From positions 62,001-126,000 of the forward strand of contig NZ_RKMF01000006.1 of NCBI RefSeq assembly GCF_003797835.1: 64,000 bases of DNA. The letters run 5' to 3'. The DNA is from Kocuria soli. Its GTDB lineage: Bacteria; Actinomycetota; Actinomycetes; Actinomycetales; Micrococcaceae. The position numbers and the translations under genes were made by a program. The notes beneath the pieces were generated by a model. It saw only the letters and a list, made by a program, of their open reading frames with translations, did not search any database and had not been told where the DNA came from. Positions 1 to 8,970 of the stretch are shown piece by piece. Each line of letters begins with the position of its first letter. Positions within the stretch are counted from its first letter, which is position 1.

Positions 1-1001
1 AGGAAGGTCCCCAGGGCCAGGCGAAGCTCACCCAGTACACCCGCTACCTGACCATCGGGCTGGCATTGCTCAATGCGACCACCGTGGTCTCCTTGGCCCG
101 CAGCGGTCAGCTGCTCGCCGGTTGTCCTCTGCCCGTGATTCCGAACGACACGATCCTGACCACCTTGATCATCATCGTGACCCTCACCGCCGGTACCACG
201 GTGATCATGTGGCTGGGTGAGCGCATCACGGACAAAGGCGTGGGCAACGGCATGTCCCTGCTGATCTTCACCTCGATCGCCGCGGGCTTCCCCACGGCAC
301 TGGGCCAGATCTTCAACACCAAGGGCTGGGGCCCCTTCTCCCTGGTCCTGCTGATCGGGCTGGTCGTGATCGTGTGCGTCGTGTTCGTGGAGCAGTCCCA
401 GCGTCGCGTGCCCGTGCAGTACGCCAAGCGCATGGTGGGCCGACGGACCATCGGTGGATCGACGACCTACATCCCGCTCAAGGTCAACATGGCGGGCGTG
501 ATCCCGATCATCTTCGCGTCCTCGATGCTCATGCTGCCCGGGCTGGTCTCGCAGTTCGCCATGCCCACGGACGGTTCGCCGGTGCCGGCCTGGATCAACT
601 GGGTCAACACCTACCTGGCCTCCGGGGACCATCCGGTATACATGGTGGCGTACTTCCTGCTGATCGTGTTCTTCACGTACTTCTACGTCTCGATCACGTT
701 CAACCCGGAGGAGGTCGCCGGGAACATGAAACGCTACGGCGGATTCATCCCGGGCATCCGCGCCGGGCAGCCCACGGAGTCCTACCTGCGCTACGTCATC
801 AACCGGATCACCCTCCCGGGTGCGCTCTACCTGGGTATCGTGTCCATGATCCCGTTGATCGCGCTGGTGCTGTTCAACGCCAACCAGAACTTCCCGTTCG
901 GCGGACCGTCCCTGCTGATCATGGTGGGTGTCGGTCTGGACACCGTGAAGCAGATCGACGCCCAGCTCCAGCAGCGCCACTACGAGGGCCTCCTGCGCTG
1001 A
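1..1001 (+). CDS. secY: Protein translocase subunit SecY (5' end cut off by window edge)
   Basis: This is the pore-forming integral membrane subunit of the SecYEG translocon, which exports and inserts proteins at the cytoplasmic membrane. The reading frame is open from base 3 and runs in frame through a TTG at 66, so the true start lies left of the window. About 332 residues remain, roughly the C-terminal three quarters of the usual 430-440. Visible features are QGQAKLTQYTRYLTIG, then alternating hydrophobic segments, and the conserved loops RRVPVQYAKRMVG and FNPEEVAGNMKRYGGFIPGI. The C-terminus QLQQRHYEGLLR is typical of actinobacterial SecY. adk follows after 66 bases, the standard spc-operon order. 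Confidence 0.97.
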   Translation, partial: EGPQGQAKLTQYTRYLTIGLALLNATTVVSLARSGQLLAGCPLPVIPNDTILTTLIIIVTLTAGTTVIMWLGERITDKGVGNGMSLLIFTSIAAGFPTALGQIFNTKGWGPFSLVLLIGLVVIVCVVFVEQSQRRVPVQYAKRMVGRRTIGGSTTYIPLKVNMAGVIPIIFASSMLMLPGLVSQFAMPTDGSPVPAWINWVNTYLASGDHPVYMVAYFLLIVFFTYFYVSITFNPEEVAGNMKRYGGFIPGIRAGQPTESYLRYVINRITLPGALYLGIVSMIPLIALVLFNANQNFPFGGPSLLIMVGVGLDTVKQIDAQLQQRHYEGLLR

Positions 1002-1067
1002 GCCGCGGCTCACCGGGACACATTCACGACACGAAGCCAGAGAAGACGAGCAAGCAGGAGAGTGAAC

Positions 1068-1631
1068 ATGACCCGCATGTTGATCATCGGCCCCCCGGGC
1101 GCAGGCAAGGGCACCCAGGCGGTCCGCATTGCCGAGCGACTGGGCATCCCCGCGATCTCCACCGGAGACATCTTCCGGTTCAACATCAAGAACGGGACGG
1201 AGTTGGGCAAAGAGGCCCAGTCCTACACCGACGCCGGCAACCTGGTCCCCGATTCGGTGACCAACCGCATGGTCCGTGACCGCTTGGCCGAGGACGACGC
1301 GCAGAACGGCTTCCTCCTGGACGGGTACCCGCGCAACGCCGCGCAGGTCGAGGAACTCGACGCGATCCTCTCGGAGCGCGGTGAGAACCTGGACGTGGTG
1401 CTCAAGCTCAACGCCGAGACCGAGGAGCTCGTCCAGCGACTGCTGGGCCGCGCCGCCGAGCAGGGTCGAGCCGATGACACCGAGGACGTGATCCGGCACC
1501 GTCTGGACGTCTACGAAGAGGAGACGGCCGTCGTCGTCGACATCTACGACGCCCGCGGAATCGTGCGGGAGGTCGACGGCCTCGGCTCGATCGACGAGGT
1601 CACCGAGCGAATCGTGGCAGCCCTGGGCTGA
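1068..1631 (+). CDS. adk: Adenylate kinase
   Basis: This cytosolic enzyme interconverts ATP + AMP and 2 ADP. The P-loop is [10 protein letters not shown] near the N-terminus, followed by the AMP-binding TGDIFR and the DGYPRN motif. Length is 187 residues, the short form: the long zinc-type LID is absent, with [12 protein letters not shown] leading straight into [10 protein letters not shown], as is usual in actinobacteria. A GTG at 1062 would add two residues, but the AGGAG at 1056-1060 fits the ATG at 1068 far better. It lies between secY and map in the superoperon and is followed by a strong terminator. Confidence 0.97.
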   Translation: MTRMLIIGPPGAGKGTQAVRIAERLGIPAISTGDIFRFNIKNGTELGKEAQSYTDAGNLVPDSVTNRMVRDRLAEDDAQNGFLLDGYPRNAAQVEELDAILSERGENLDVVLKLNAETEELVQRLLGRAAEQGRADDTEDVIRHRLDVYEEETAVVVDIYDARGIVREVDGLGSIDEVTERIVAALG

Positions 1632-1652
1632 TCGGCCCAGCCACGTGCTGTT

Positions 1653-1688
1653 GCGTGAGGCCCCCGACCCGCGTCGGGGGCCTCACGC
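1653..1688 (+). terminator. Hairpin terminator after adk
   Basis: A perfect 16-bp stem (1653-1668 with 1673-1688) closes on a 4-base loop. It lies 21 bases after the adk stop. There is no clear T tract. It should end or strongly attenuate the secY-adk transcript, so map may need its own promoter. Confidence 0.8.
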
Positions 1689-1769
1689 CTGGCCGGCCAC
1701 CCGAGCCCCTCAGCGCTCACGACAACCACCCATCACCCTGTACCCACCCTGTACCGAGGAGAACCGCAG

Positions 1770-2600
1770 ATGTTCGGTCGCCGCCGCATCGAGTACAAGT
1801 CCGATGCCCAACTGCGCACCATGGTCCGTGCCGGAGTCGTGACCTCCCGTGCCCTGGATGCCGCGGTGGCCGCCGCTCGCCCCGGGGCGAGCACGGCGGA
1901 CCTCGACGCCGCTTTCCGTGAGGTCCTGGCCGCCAACGGCGCGACCTCGAACTTCCTGGGCTACTTCGGCTACCCGGCCACCGTGTGCGTGTCCGTCAAC
2001 GACGAGGTCGTCCACGGGATCCCCGGTGACCGGGTGCTGCAGGAGGGCGACATCCTCTCGATCGACGGCGGCGCGATCGTGGACGGTTTCAACGGAGACT
2101 CCGCGCGCACCGTGATCCTGGGGGAGCCGAGTGAGTCGGATCGCCGCCTCTCGGAGGTGACCCGGGACGCGATGTGGCACGGCATCGCCGCCATGGCAAC
2201 GGGTACTCACGTGGGGGACATCGGTGCTGCGATCGAGGACCGGGTACGGGCCCTGGCCGGGGAGAAGTACGGCATCCTGGAGGACTACGTGGGGCACGGC
2301 ATCGGCTCCCAGATGCACATGGCACCCGACGTGCTGAACTACCGGTCCGGCCAGAAGTCGGCGGCCCTCAAGCCCGGGATGTGCCTGGCCATCGAACCCA
2401 TGCTGGTGACCGGTGGGATCGAGACCAAGGTCCTGGAGGACGACTGGACCGTGATCACGACCGACGGCGGCCGGGCCTGCCAGTGGGAGCACTCCGTCGC
2501 CCGCCACAAGGGTGGCATCTGGGTGCTCACCGCCGAGGACGGAGGAGCCGCAGAGCTGGAACCGTTGGGCGTCACCCCCGTGCCCGTTCCGGAGCCCTGA
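1770..2600 (+). CDS. map: Methionine aminopeptidase, type I
   Basis: Removes the initiator methionine from nascent proteins in the cytosol, using two metal ions. Visible family motifs include SVNDEVVHGIPGDRVL, the metal-ligand Asp region DILSIDGGAIVDGF, the HGIGSQMHM segment with the catalytic His, and the Glu-bearing CLAIEPM and QWEHSVA. The 276-residue length fits an actinobacterial type I enzyme. GAGGAG at 1756-1761 sits 8 bases before the ATG. It follows adk as in most actinobacteria, but infA is displaced downstream by rlmN. Confidence 0.96.
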   Translation: MFGRRRIEYKSDAQLRTMVRAGVVTSRALDAAVAAARPGASTADLDAAFREVLAANGATSNFLGYFGYPATVCVSVNDEVVHGIPGDRVLQEGDILSIDGGAIVDGFNGDSARTVILGEPSESDRRLSEVTRDAMWHGIAAMATGTHVGDIGAAIEDRVRALAGEKYGILEDYVGHGIGSQMHMAPDVLNYRSGQKSAALKPGMCLAIEPMLVTGGIETKVLEDDWTVITTDGGRACQWEHSVARHKGGIWVLTAEDGGAAELEPLGVTPVPVPEP

Positions 2601-2611
2601 ACGGAGGGACG

Positions 2612-2627
2612 CCGACGACGTCGTCGG
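2612..2627. repeat. 16-bp perfect palindrome between map and rlmN
   Basis: An uninterrupted palindrome with half-site CCGACGAC lies 11 bases after the map stop. A possible -10 (TAGCCT, 2675-2680) for rlmN lies about 50 bases downstream. It could be a protein-binding site or part of a weak termination structure; the sequence alone does not decide. Confidence 0.5.
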
Positions 2628-2714
2628 GCATCCCCGACCCCGTTCCGACCGGAACCCCTTTCGGACCCAACCTGTAGCCTCGAGACCACACACCGTGACC
2701 ATTCAGGAGACACC

Positions 2715-3971
2715 GTGAGCGAGAACCGCACACCCCTGCCCGACCCCACCGTCGGCCCGGTGGGCTCCGACACCGCCCCCGCGAACGCTGCCGCGGACAT
2801 CGAACAGGACTTCCGCAACACGGATCCCGATGCCGGCACCCCGGACACCCCGCGACCCGTTCCCGGCCAACTGGTCTTCAAGGCCGCGCGCCGGGGCAAG
2901 CCGCCGCGCCACATCGCCGACACGAACATGACCGGGCGCCGCGAGATGCTCAAGGAGATGGGGCACAAGCCCTTCCGCGCCGAGCAGCTCTCCCGGCACT
3001 ACTTCGAGCGCTTCGCGGCAAAGCCTGAGGACATGACCGACCTGCCCAAGAACGGTCGCGACCAACTGGTGCACGACACCATGCCGGAACTCCTGCGAAG
3101 CGTGCGGACCTTGCACGCGGACAACGGGGACACCGTCAAGCGCGTCCACCGTCTCTACGACGGCGCACTCGTGGAGTCCGTCCTGATGCGCTACCCGAAC
3201 CGGGTGACCATGTGCATCTCCTCCCAGGCAGGCTGCGGCATGAACTGCCCGTTCTGCGCCACGGGACAGGCGGGGCTCACCCGCAACCTGTCGGCGGCGG
3301 AGATCGTGGGCCAGGTGGTTGAAGGCATTCGGATGCTGCGCGACGGCGAAGTGGGACGGCGCGAGCAGGACCCGCTGCGGGTTTCGAACATCGTGTTCAT
3401 GGGCATGGGGGAGGCCCTGGCCAACTACAAGGCCACCATGGAGGCGGTCCACAGGTTGATCGATCCCGCTCCCGAAGGTCTCGGCATCTCCGCACGCGGA
3501 CTCACCATGTCCACGGTCGGGCTGGTGCCGGGCATGCGCAAGTTCACCCGGGAGGGGCTGCCCATCACCCTCGCCTTGTCCCTGCACGCCCCCGACGACG
3601 AACTGCGGGACGAACTCATCCCGATCAACACCCGCTGGAAGGTCGACGAGGCCCTGGACGCTGCCCGCGAGTACTTCGACGCCACGGGCCGCCGGATTTC
3701 CATCGAGTACGCGCTGATCCGAGACATCAACGACCAGGGCTGGCGGGCCGACCTGCTGGGGGAGAAGCTCAATGCGCGAGGACGGGGTTGGGTGCACGTC
3801 AACCCCATCCTGCTGAACCCCACCCCCGGGTCCAAGTGGACAGCCTCGCGCCGCGGTGTGGAACAGAACTTCGTCGAGCGTCTCCGCGCCCACGGCATTC
3901 CGACCACCGTGCGCGACACCCGCGGATCGGACATCGACGGCGCCTGCGGACAGCTGGCGGCCGCGAGCTAG
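2715..3971 (+). CDS. rlmN: Dual-specificity 23S rRNA A2503 / tRNA A37 C2-methyltransferase RlmN
   Basis: A radical-SAM enzyme that methylates C2 of A2503 in 23S rRNA and of A37 in some tRNAs, tuning peptidyl-transferase function and decoding. The [4Fe-4S] cluster ligands C174, C178 and C181 are seen in [14 protein letters not shown]. Other family segments are [34 protein letters not shown] and the C-terminal [17 protein letters not shown] with the mechanistic Cys. The 418 residues include a roughly 60-residue variable N-terminal extension. GTG at 2715 follows AGGAG at 2705-2709. Its place between map and infA is unusual for the ribosomal superoperon. Confidence 0.95.
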   Translation: MSENRTPLPDPTVGPVGSDTAPANAAADIEQDFRNTDPDAGTPDTPRPVPGQLVFKAARRGKPPRHIADTNMTGRREMLKEMGHKPFRAEQLSRHYFERFAAKPEDMTDLPKNGRDQLVHDTMPELLRSVRTLHADNGDTVKRVHRLYDGALVESVLMRYPNRVTMCISSQAGCGMNCPFCATGQAGLTRNLSAAEIVGQVVEGIRMLRDGEVGRREQDPLRVSNIVFMGMGEALANYKATMEAVHRLIDPAPEGLGISARGLTMSTVGLVPGMRKFTREGLPITLALSLHAPDDELRDELIPINTRWKVDEALDAAREYFDATGRRISIEYALIRDINDQGWRADLLGEKLNARGRGWVHVNPILLNPTPGSKWTASRRGVEQNFVERLRAHGIPTTVRDTRGSDIDGACGQLAAAS

Positions 3972-4002
3972 CAAGGTCACACGAGCCGGGCCATCTCCCG
4001 TC

Positions 4003-4050
4003 TTGTCCCAGAGGGCAACCGCGCGTATTCTTGACTGCTGGTTGTCTGCG
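4003..4050 (+). promoter_or_regulatory. Predicted infA operon promoter with motif shared with rplM
   Basis: TTGTCC (4003-4008) and TATTCT (4026-4031) are 17 bases apart, a good vegetative-type promoter. The bases directly after (TTGACTGCTGGTTGT, 4031-4045) recur almost unchanged after the -10 of rplM at 8951. The predicted transcript would have a leader of about 180 bases before infA. Confidence 0.6.
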
Positions 4051-4218
4051 TCCTCCCATGCGCTCTGCCAGAACATCTCGACACTTCACACCGCTTGTGA
4101 CCCCGTTCAGGGTTCGACGACGAGCCATGACGTGCGCGCGATGCGGGTGGAGCGGGAGGCCGCCACTAGAACCGAACCCCGCCCGGAGATCCACCGGGCA
4201 CAGAAGTGAGCGGAGTAC

Positions 4219-4440
4219 ATGGCTAAAAAAGACGGAGTCATCGAGATCGAAGGCGCTGTGGTCGAAGCTCTCCCGAACGCAATGTTCCGGGTGGAGTTGG
4301 ATAACGGACACATCGTTCTTGCCCACATCTCCGGAAAGATGCGCCAGCACTACATCCGAATCCTCCCCGAGGACCGGGTCGTGGTGGAGCTAAGCCCCTA
4401 CGACCTCTCACGGGGTCGGATCGTCTACCGCTACAAGTGA
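4219..4440 (+). CDS. infA: Translation initiation factor IF-1
   Basis: A 73-residue S1/OB-fold protein that binds the 30S A-site region and helps IF-2 and IF-3 during initiation. The sequence starts [12 protein letters not shown], has the central [19 protein letters not shown] and ends [12 protein letters not shown], all diagnostic of IF-1. It begins with an ATG at 4219 after GAGCGGAG and leads the rpmJ-rpsM-rpsK group, as in other actinobacteria. Confidence 0.98.
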   Translation: MAKKDGVIEIEGAVVEALPNAMFRVELDNGHIVLAHISGKMRQHYIRILPEDRVVVELSPYDLSRGRIVYRYK

Positions 4441-4447
4441 GTTGCGG

Positions 4448-4468
4448 CGCAACGGGCACCCCGTTGCG
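4448..4468 (+). other. Small hairpin between infA and rpmJ
   Basis: A 9-bp perfect stem (CGCAACGGG with its complement) has a 3-base loop, just after the infA stop. There is no T tract, so it is more likely an RNA-processing or stability element than a full terminator. Confidence 0.4.
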
Positions 4469-4502
4469 TTGTCATCTCGAACAGCTAACGCGAAGGAATG
4501 CG

Positions 4503-4616
4503 ATGAAGGTCCAGCCGAGCGTGAAGCAGATCTGCGACAAGTGCAAGGTGATTCGCCGTAACGGGCGAGTCATGGTGATCTGCGAGAACCCGCGCCACAA
4601 GCAGCGTCAGGGCTGA
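4503..4616 (+). CDS. rpmJ: 50S ribosomal protein L36
   Basis: A 37-residue zinc-ribbon protein of the large subunit, found from the DNA because it is very short. The translation begins [15 protein letters not shown] and ends NPRHKQRQG. The ligands are the two Cys of CDKC plus a later Cys and His, so this is the zinc-binding (C+) form. GAAGGA lies just before the ATG. Its place between infA and rpsM is standard. Confidence 0.97.
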   Translation: MKVQPSVKQICDKCKVIRRNGRVMVICENPRHKQRQG

Positions 4617-4799
4617 TTCAGCCCCGATGCACAGCCCGCAACCGCGGGTGACATTGCACCGCTCCCGACCGGAGAGATTCAGGCGGGCACCCTCGGACAA
4701 CAGAGGCCGAGGACCGCGGCACCGCAAGGACACCGTCCCTGCAGCCGGACCGCGGAAAGCGATGCTCCAGACCTCTGAGAACTAAGGAGAACCGCCACA

Positions 4800-5168
4800 A
4801 TGGCTCGTCTCGCAGGCGTCGATCTGCCCCGCGAAAAGCGGATCGAAATCGCCCTTACCTACATCTACGGCGTGGGCCGCACTCGTGCGCTCGCGACTCT
4901 CGAGGCCACCGAGATCTCGGGAGACATCCGGGTCAAGGACCTCACCGATGCGCAGCTCGTCCAGCTGCGTGACTACATCGAGGGCAACTACAAGGTGGAG
5001 GGTGACCTTCGCCGTGAGGTGGCCGCCGACATCCGCCGCAAGGTCGAGATCGGCAGCTACCAGGGTCTGCGTCACCGCCGGGGTCTGCCCGTGCACGGTC
5101 AGCGCACCAAGACGAACGCCCGCACCCGTAAGGGTCCGAAGCGCACCGTCGCCGGCAAGAAGAAGTAA
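4800..5168 (+). CDS. rpsM: 30S ribosomal protein S13
   Basis: A 122-residue protein of the small-subunit head that contacts P-site tRNA and makes bridges to the 50S. It begins [16 protein letters not shown], has the helix-two-turn-helix IYGVGRTRA and the RNA-binding [20 protein letters not shown], and ends in a basic tail. AAGGAG lies 7 bases before the ATG. The 183-bp gap from rpmJ shows no clear promoter or terminator. Confidence 0.98.
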   Translation: MARLAGVDLPREKRIEIALTYIYGVGRTRALATLEATEISGDIRVKDLTDAQLVQLRDYIEGNYKVEGDLRREVAADIRRKVEIGSYQGLRHRRGLPVHGQRTKTNARTRKGPKRTVAGKKK

Positions 5169-5260
5169 GTAACCGAAGATCCTTCGGCGAATCATCTCGC
5201 CCCTGGCTCAGACCAACACGGTTCAGACCACCTCGTTAGAGACCTAGCAGGAGAAGCTCA

Positions 5261-5665
5261 ATGCCCCCAAAGACTCGTGCGACGGCCGCCCGCAAGCCGC
5301 GTCGCAAGGACAAGAAGAACATCACCTCGGGCCAAGCCCACATCAAGTCGACGTTCAACAACACCATCGTCTCCATCACCGATCCCAGCGGCGCAGTGCT
5401 GTCCTGGTCCTCGGCCGGTGAGATGGGTTTCAAGGGTTCGCGCAAGTCGACCCCTTACGCCGCTCAGATGGCCGCCGAGGCCGCTGCCAAGCGCGCCCAG
5501 GAACATGGTGTCCGCAAGGTTGACGTCTTCGTGAAGGGCCCGGGTTCGGGTCGCGAGACCGCGATTCGTTCGCTGCAGGCCACCGGCCTGGAGGTCGGCT
5601 CCATCCAGGACGTCACCCCCAGCGCCCACAACGGCTGCCGCCCGCCCAAGCGTCGTCGCGTTTGA
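5261..5665 (+). CDS. rpsK: 30S ribosomal protein S11
   Basis: A 134-residue platform protein near the mRNA exit. The motifs [28 protein letters not shown] and [16 protein letters not shown] are characteristic, as is the C-terminus THNG-like [19 protein letters not shown] precedes the ATG. A long hairpin separates it from rpoA. Confidence 0.98.
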   Translation: MPPKTRATAARKPRRKDKKNITSGQAHIKSTFNNTIVSITDPSGAVLSWSSAGEMGFKGSRKSTPYAAQMAAEAAAKRAQEHGVRKVDVFVKGPGSGRETAIRSLQATGLEVGSIQDVTPSAHNGCRPPKRRRV

Positions 5666-5670
5666 TCACT

Positions 5671-5723
5671 TGCACGCATCGCTGGTTGCCCCACCCAGGT
5701 AGGGGCGACCAGCGGTACGTGCA
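5671..5723 (+). terminator. Long hairpin between rpsK and rpoA
   Basis: Bases 5671-5692 pair with 5702-5723 in a roughly 22-bp stem with one mismatch (5677/5717) and two G-U pairs, closing on a 9-base loop. It starts 6 bases after the rpsK stop. No T tract follows, so it may attenuate or mark an RNA-processing site that sets rpoA-rplQ expression relative to the ribosomal protein genes. Confidence 0.6.
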
Positions 5724-5821
5724 TCACGCGGTTCGGGCCCGCCGGCCCCAACCCTCACACTTGAGAGTGCTCCACCACCTGCGTGCGTCATATAGCGGAG
5801 GCACGCTGAAAGGAACCATCA

Positions 5822-6826
5822 GTGCTCATCGCACAGCGCCCCACCCTTTCCGAAGAGGTCGTGGCCGACAACCGCTCACGGTTCTCCATCGAACCGCTCG
5901 AGCCGGGCTTCGGCTACACCCTCGGTAACTCTCTCCGTCGCACCCTGCTCTCCTCGATTCCCGGCGCTGCTGTCACCAGCATCCGGATCGACGGCGTGCT
6001 CCACGAGTTCTCGACCGTGGAAGGTGTCAAGGAGGACGTCACCGAACTCATCCTCAACATCAAGAAGCTCGCCGTCTCCTCGGAGGAGGACGAGCCGGTC
6101 GTGGCCTACCTGAACAAGCAGGGCCCGGCAGAGGTCACCGCGGCTGACATCCAGGTCCCCGCCGGTGTGGAGATCCACAACCCGGACCTGCACATCGCCA
6201 CCCTGAACGCGAAGGGCAGCCTCGAACTCGAGCTGACCATCGAGCGCGGCCGCGGGTACGTGACCGCAGCCCAGAACAAGTCCGGCGACGCCGAGGTCGG
6301 CCGTATCCCGGTCGACTCGATCTACTCGCCGGTGCTCAAAGTGACCTTCCGCGTGGAGGCCACCCGTGTGGAGCAGCGGACCGACTTCGACCGCCTGATC
6401 CTGGACGTCGAGACCAAGGAAGCCATCTCGCCGCGTGACGCCGTCGCATCGGCCGGAACCACCCTGGTCGAGCTGTTCGGTCTGGCCCGCGAGCTGAACT
6501 CCGAGGCCGAAGGCATCGAGATCGGCCCGTCGCCGACCGACGCCGCGATGGCCGCCGACATGGCGCTGCCGATCGAGGACCTCGAGCTGACCGTGCGCTC
6601 CTACAACTGCCTCAAGCGCGAGGGCATCCACACCGTGGGTGAGCTCGTGACCCGCTCCGAGGCCGACCTGATGGACATCCGCAACTTCGGTGCCAAGTCC
6701 ATCGACGAGGTCAAGGTCAAGCTCGTGGAGCTGGGCCTGGCCCTCAAGGACTCGCCCCCAGGTTTCGAGGCCGCCGCGCGTCCTGCGTCGATCGACGACG
6801 ACAACCCGTTCGACGTCCAGCAGTAA
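5822..6826 (+). CDS. rpoA: DNA-directed RNA polymerase subunit alpha
   Basis: The alpha subunit nucleates core polymerase assembly, and its C-terminal domain contacts UP elements and activators. The N-terminal domain has [29 protein letters not shown]. The C-terminal helix-hairpin domain (about residues 245-315) shows [20 protein letters not shown] and [11 protein letters not shown]. Length is 334 residues. The GTG start at 5822 follows AAAGGAA. It forms a unit with rplQ after the rpsK hairpin. Confidence 0.98.
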   Translation: MLIAQRPTLSEEVVADNRSRFSIEPLEPGFGYTLGNSLRRTLLSSIPGAAVTSIRIDGVLHEFSTVEGVKEDVTELILNIKKLAVSSEEDEPVVAYLNKQGPAEVTAADIQVPAGVEIHNPDLHIATLNAKGSLELELTIERGRGYVTAAQNKSGDAEVGRIPVDSIYSPVLKVTFRVEATRVEQRTDFDRLILDVETKEAISPRDAVASAGTTLVELFGLARELNSEAEGIEIGPSPTDAAMAADMALPIEDLELTVRSYNCLKREGIHTVGELVTRSEADLMDIRNFGAKSIDEVKVKLVELGLALKDSPPGFEAAARPASIDDDNPFDVQQ

Positions 6827-6924
6827 TCCTTACGACCTTCTTCTCCCGCCAAGGGGTCGCATCGACCGGGACGAACCGGGTCGAGGGCCTGAGCTGACGG
6901 GAAACACCCAGGAGACCAACCGAT

Positions 6925-7749
6925 ATGCCTACTCCCACGAAGGGCGCCCGCCTCGGCGGCAGCCCGGCACACGAGCGCCTCATGCTGCGCAACCTCTCGC
7001 AGCAGCTGTTCGAGCACAAGCGCATCACCACCACGGTGACCAAGGCCAAGCGTCTGCGTCCGCACGCCGAGCGCCTGATCACGGTCGCGAAGCGCGGTGA
7101 CCTGGCCGCTCGTCGTCAGGTGCTCAAGCAGCTGACCGACAAGGCCGTGGTGCATGAGCTGTTCACCACGATCGCCTCCGCCATGGAGGACCGCCCGGGC
7201 GGCTACACCCGCATCACCAAGATCGGCAACCGCAAGGGCGACAACGCTCCCATGGCCGTGATCGAACTGGTCATGGAGCCGGTCGCCACCAAGGCCACCG
7301 TCGCCGAGGCCGAGGCCGCCACCAAAGCCCAGGCCCCCAAGGCCGTAGCCGAAGAGACCCCGGCTCCCGCGGCCGACGTCGTGAGCGATCCCTCGGCCTC
7401 CCTGGCCGAGGAGGGCGGCACAGCTGCCGTCGATCTCTCCGAGGAGACCCCGGCGGCCGTTGCACCGGCAACCGCAGGTGACACCGATGCCCAGGTCGAG
7501 ACCCAGCCCGCCGAGGGCGCGGTCGAGGCCGACGAGTACGCCGGTTCCGCCAAGCCCCTCGAGTCCGGCGAGGCCCCCGAGGGCTTCACCATCAAGGGCA
7601 ACAAGCAGTCCATGAAGTACCACGTGCCGGGCTCCCGTTGGTATGCGGGCACCAAGGCCGAGGTCTGGTTCGACACCAAGGCCAACGCTGAGGCTGCGGG
7701 TTACTCGCCCGCCGGCGGTGCTGCCGCCCAGAAGATGGACGGTGAGTGA
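6925..7749 (+). CDS. rplQ: 50S ribosomal protein L17 with long C-terminal extension
   Basis: Residues 1 to about 118 form a normal L17: [20 protein letters not shown], a central helix, and a VIELVMEP end. The protein then continues to 274 residues, more than twice the usual bacterial length. Residues about 119-219 are an Ala/Glu/Pro-rich acidic linker. Residues about 220-262 form a compact module with [18 protein letters not shown] and TKAEVWFDT. This resembles the KGN..YH.PGS.Y..T.AE.WF module found at the C-terminus of other actinobacterial proteins (recalled family likeness, not searched). The extension is in frame, with base composition like the rest. AGGAG precedes the ATG, and a strong terminator follows. 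Confidence 0.93.
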   Translation: MPTPTKGARLGGSPAHERLMLRNLSQQLFEHKRITTTVTKAKRLRPHAERLITVAKRGDLAARRQVLKQLTDKAVVHELFTTIASAMEDRPGGYTRITKIGNRKGDNAPMAVIELVMEPVATKATVAEAEAATKAQAPKAVAEETPAPAADVVSDPSASLAEEGGTAAVDLSEETPAAVAPATAGDTDAQVETQPAEGAVEADEYAGSAKPLESGEAPEGFTIKGNKQSMKYHVPGSRWYAGTKAEVWFDTKANAEAAGYSPAGGAAAQKMDGE

Positions 7750-7780
7750 TCACTGCCTGAGGGCATGAGCGATCACCATT

Positions 7781-7821
7781 GACCGTGGCCCCCGGATCAT
7801 CACGATCCGGGGGCCACGGTC
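7781..7821 (+). terminator. Hairpin terminator after rplQ
   Basis: A perfect 18-bp stem (7781-7798 with 7804-7821) closes on a 5-base loop, 31 bases after the rplQ stop. It should close the ribosomal superoperon. An upstream TTG for truA at 7779 would run through it, which argues for a later truA start. Confidence 0.85.
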
Positions 7822-7898
7822 CTATCCTGGTCTCCGAACCCGCAGCCGGCGCCGCCGCGCGCCCAGACACCATCCCCTGTCAGAAAGCACCCTTCCCC

Positions 7899-8861
7899 GT
7901 GCCTGAAAGCAACACGTCCCAGCCCTGTCCATCGCCCGGGACGGAGCGTCCCGGTCCCGATCAATCGGAACCCCGCCCCGTCCGCGTCCGCGTGGATCTC
8001 GGGTACGACGGCGGCCCCTTCGACGGGTGGGCCCGGCAACCCGGGCGCGAGACTGTACAGGGCAGCATCGAGGCCGCCCTGTCCATGCTGGTGCGGCGGC
8101 AGGTCCGGACGGTGGTCGCGGGACGAACCGATGCCGGGGTCCACGCCCGCGGCCAGGTCCTGCACTTCGACGTCACCGACCAGGAGTGGAGCCATTTGCG
8201 CGGCAACCGTGGGGAGGACGCCGCGGAGGTGATCATGCGCCGTGCCGCCGGGGTGTTGTCGCGGGTGTTGGGTTCCGAGCGGCGCCAACGCGGACTGCCC
8301 GAGGCTCCCGGGGCGATCGTGATCACGGACGTCCGACGGGCGGTGGAAGGATTCGACGCCAGGTTCTCGGCCGTGGCCAGGCGCTACACGTACCGGATCC
8401 AGGACGGATCCAGCGCGCACGACCCCCTGAGCCGGAACTCCACGTGGTGGCTGCGCGAGTCCCTGGATGTCGACGCCATGAACGCGGCGGTGCAGCCCCT
8501 GCCGGGCCTGCACGACTTCCTGAGCTTCTGCCGCCCCAGGGCCGGGGCCACGACGGTGCGTGACATCAGGGCCGTCCACGTGGAACGCGTGGCGCCGGGG
8601 GCAATCGAACTCCACATCGAGGCGGATGCCTTCTGTCACAACATGGTGCGTTCCATCGTGGGCGCGGCCGTACGCGTGGGAAAGGGGGAGCGCCCCGTGG
8701 AATGGGTCGGTCAACGCCTTGAGGAACGGGCCCGGTCCTCCGACATGCTGCTGGCACCACCGCAAGGATTGGTGCTGGAACAGGTCATGTACCCGGAGGA
8801 CTGCGAGTTGGCTGCCCGCGCCGAGCAGACCCGGGCGCGACGCAGCGAAGTGAAGGCCTGA
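7899..8861 (+). CDS. truA: tRNA pseudouridine(38-40) synthase TruA
   Basis: Isomerises uridines 38-40 in the anticodon arm of tRNAs. The catalytic Asp lies in VVAGRTDAGVHARGQV. Other family segments are RVRVDLGYDGGPFDGWARQPG, FDARFSAVARRYTYRI and FCHNMVRSIVGAAVRVG. The chosen GTG at 7899 gives 320 residues. Its ribosome-binding site is weak, but the next upstream candidate overlaps the rplQ terminator. The first 30 or so residues are low-complexity. A truA between rplQ and rplM is common in Gram-positive bacteria. Confidence 0.93.
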   Translation: MPESNTSQPCPSPGTERPGPDQSEPRPVRVRVDLGYDGGPFDGWARQPGRETVQGSIEAALSMLVRRQVRTVVAGRTDAGVHARGQVLHFDVTDQEWSHLRGNRGEDAAEVIMRRAAGVLSRVLGSERRQRGLPEAPGAIVITDVRRAVEGFDARFSAVARRYTYRIQDGSSAHDPLSRNSTWWLRESLDVDAMNAAVQPLPGLHDFLSFCRPRAGATTVRDIRAVHVERVAPGAIELHIEADAFCHNMVRSIVGAAVRVGKGERPVEWVGQRLEERARSSDMLLAPPQGLVLEQVMYPEDCELAARAEQTRARRSEVKA

Positions 8862-8902
8862 CCGGCCCAACGGATCACTAAATTTCGGTACACAAATGTG
8901 AG

Positions 8903-8935
8903 ATTCCACCCGGTGGCCCGCCCCGGGTGGAATCG
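8903..8935 (+). terminator. Hairpin after truA
   Basis: A perfect 12-bp stem (8903-8914 with 8924-8935) has a 9-base loop, 41 bases after the truA stop and just before the rplM promoter region. It lacks a T tract. Confidence 0.6.
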
Positions 8936-8950
8936 CCAACGCATCTCCGG

Positions 8951-8970
8951 TATCTTTGACTGCTGTTGTG
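8951..8970 (+). promoter_or_regulatory. Predicted rplM-rpsI promoter region with infA-like motif
   Basis: TATCTT (8951-8956) is a plausible -10; the matching -35 (GTGGAA, 8928-8933) is weak and overlaps the truA hairpin. The bases TTGACTGCTGTTGT directly after match the stretch after the infA -10 except for one missing G. The leader to rplM would be about 190 bases. Confidence 0.5.

Noticed and set aside
66-1001. Treating the TTG at 66 as the real secY start
   Set aside because: The frame is open to the window edge with conserved SecY residues (QYTRYLTIG) before it, so the gene is truncated by the window.
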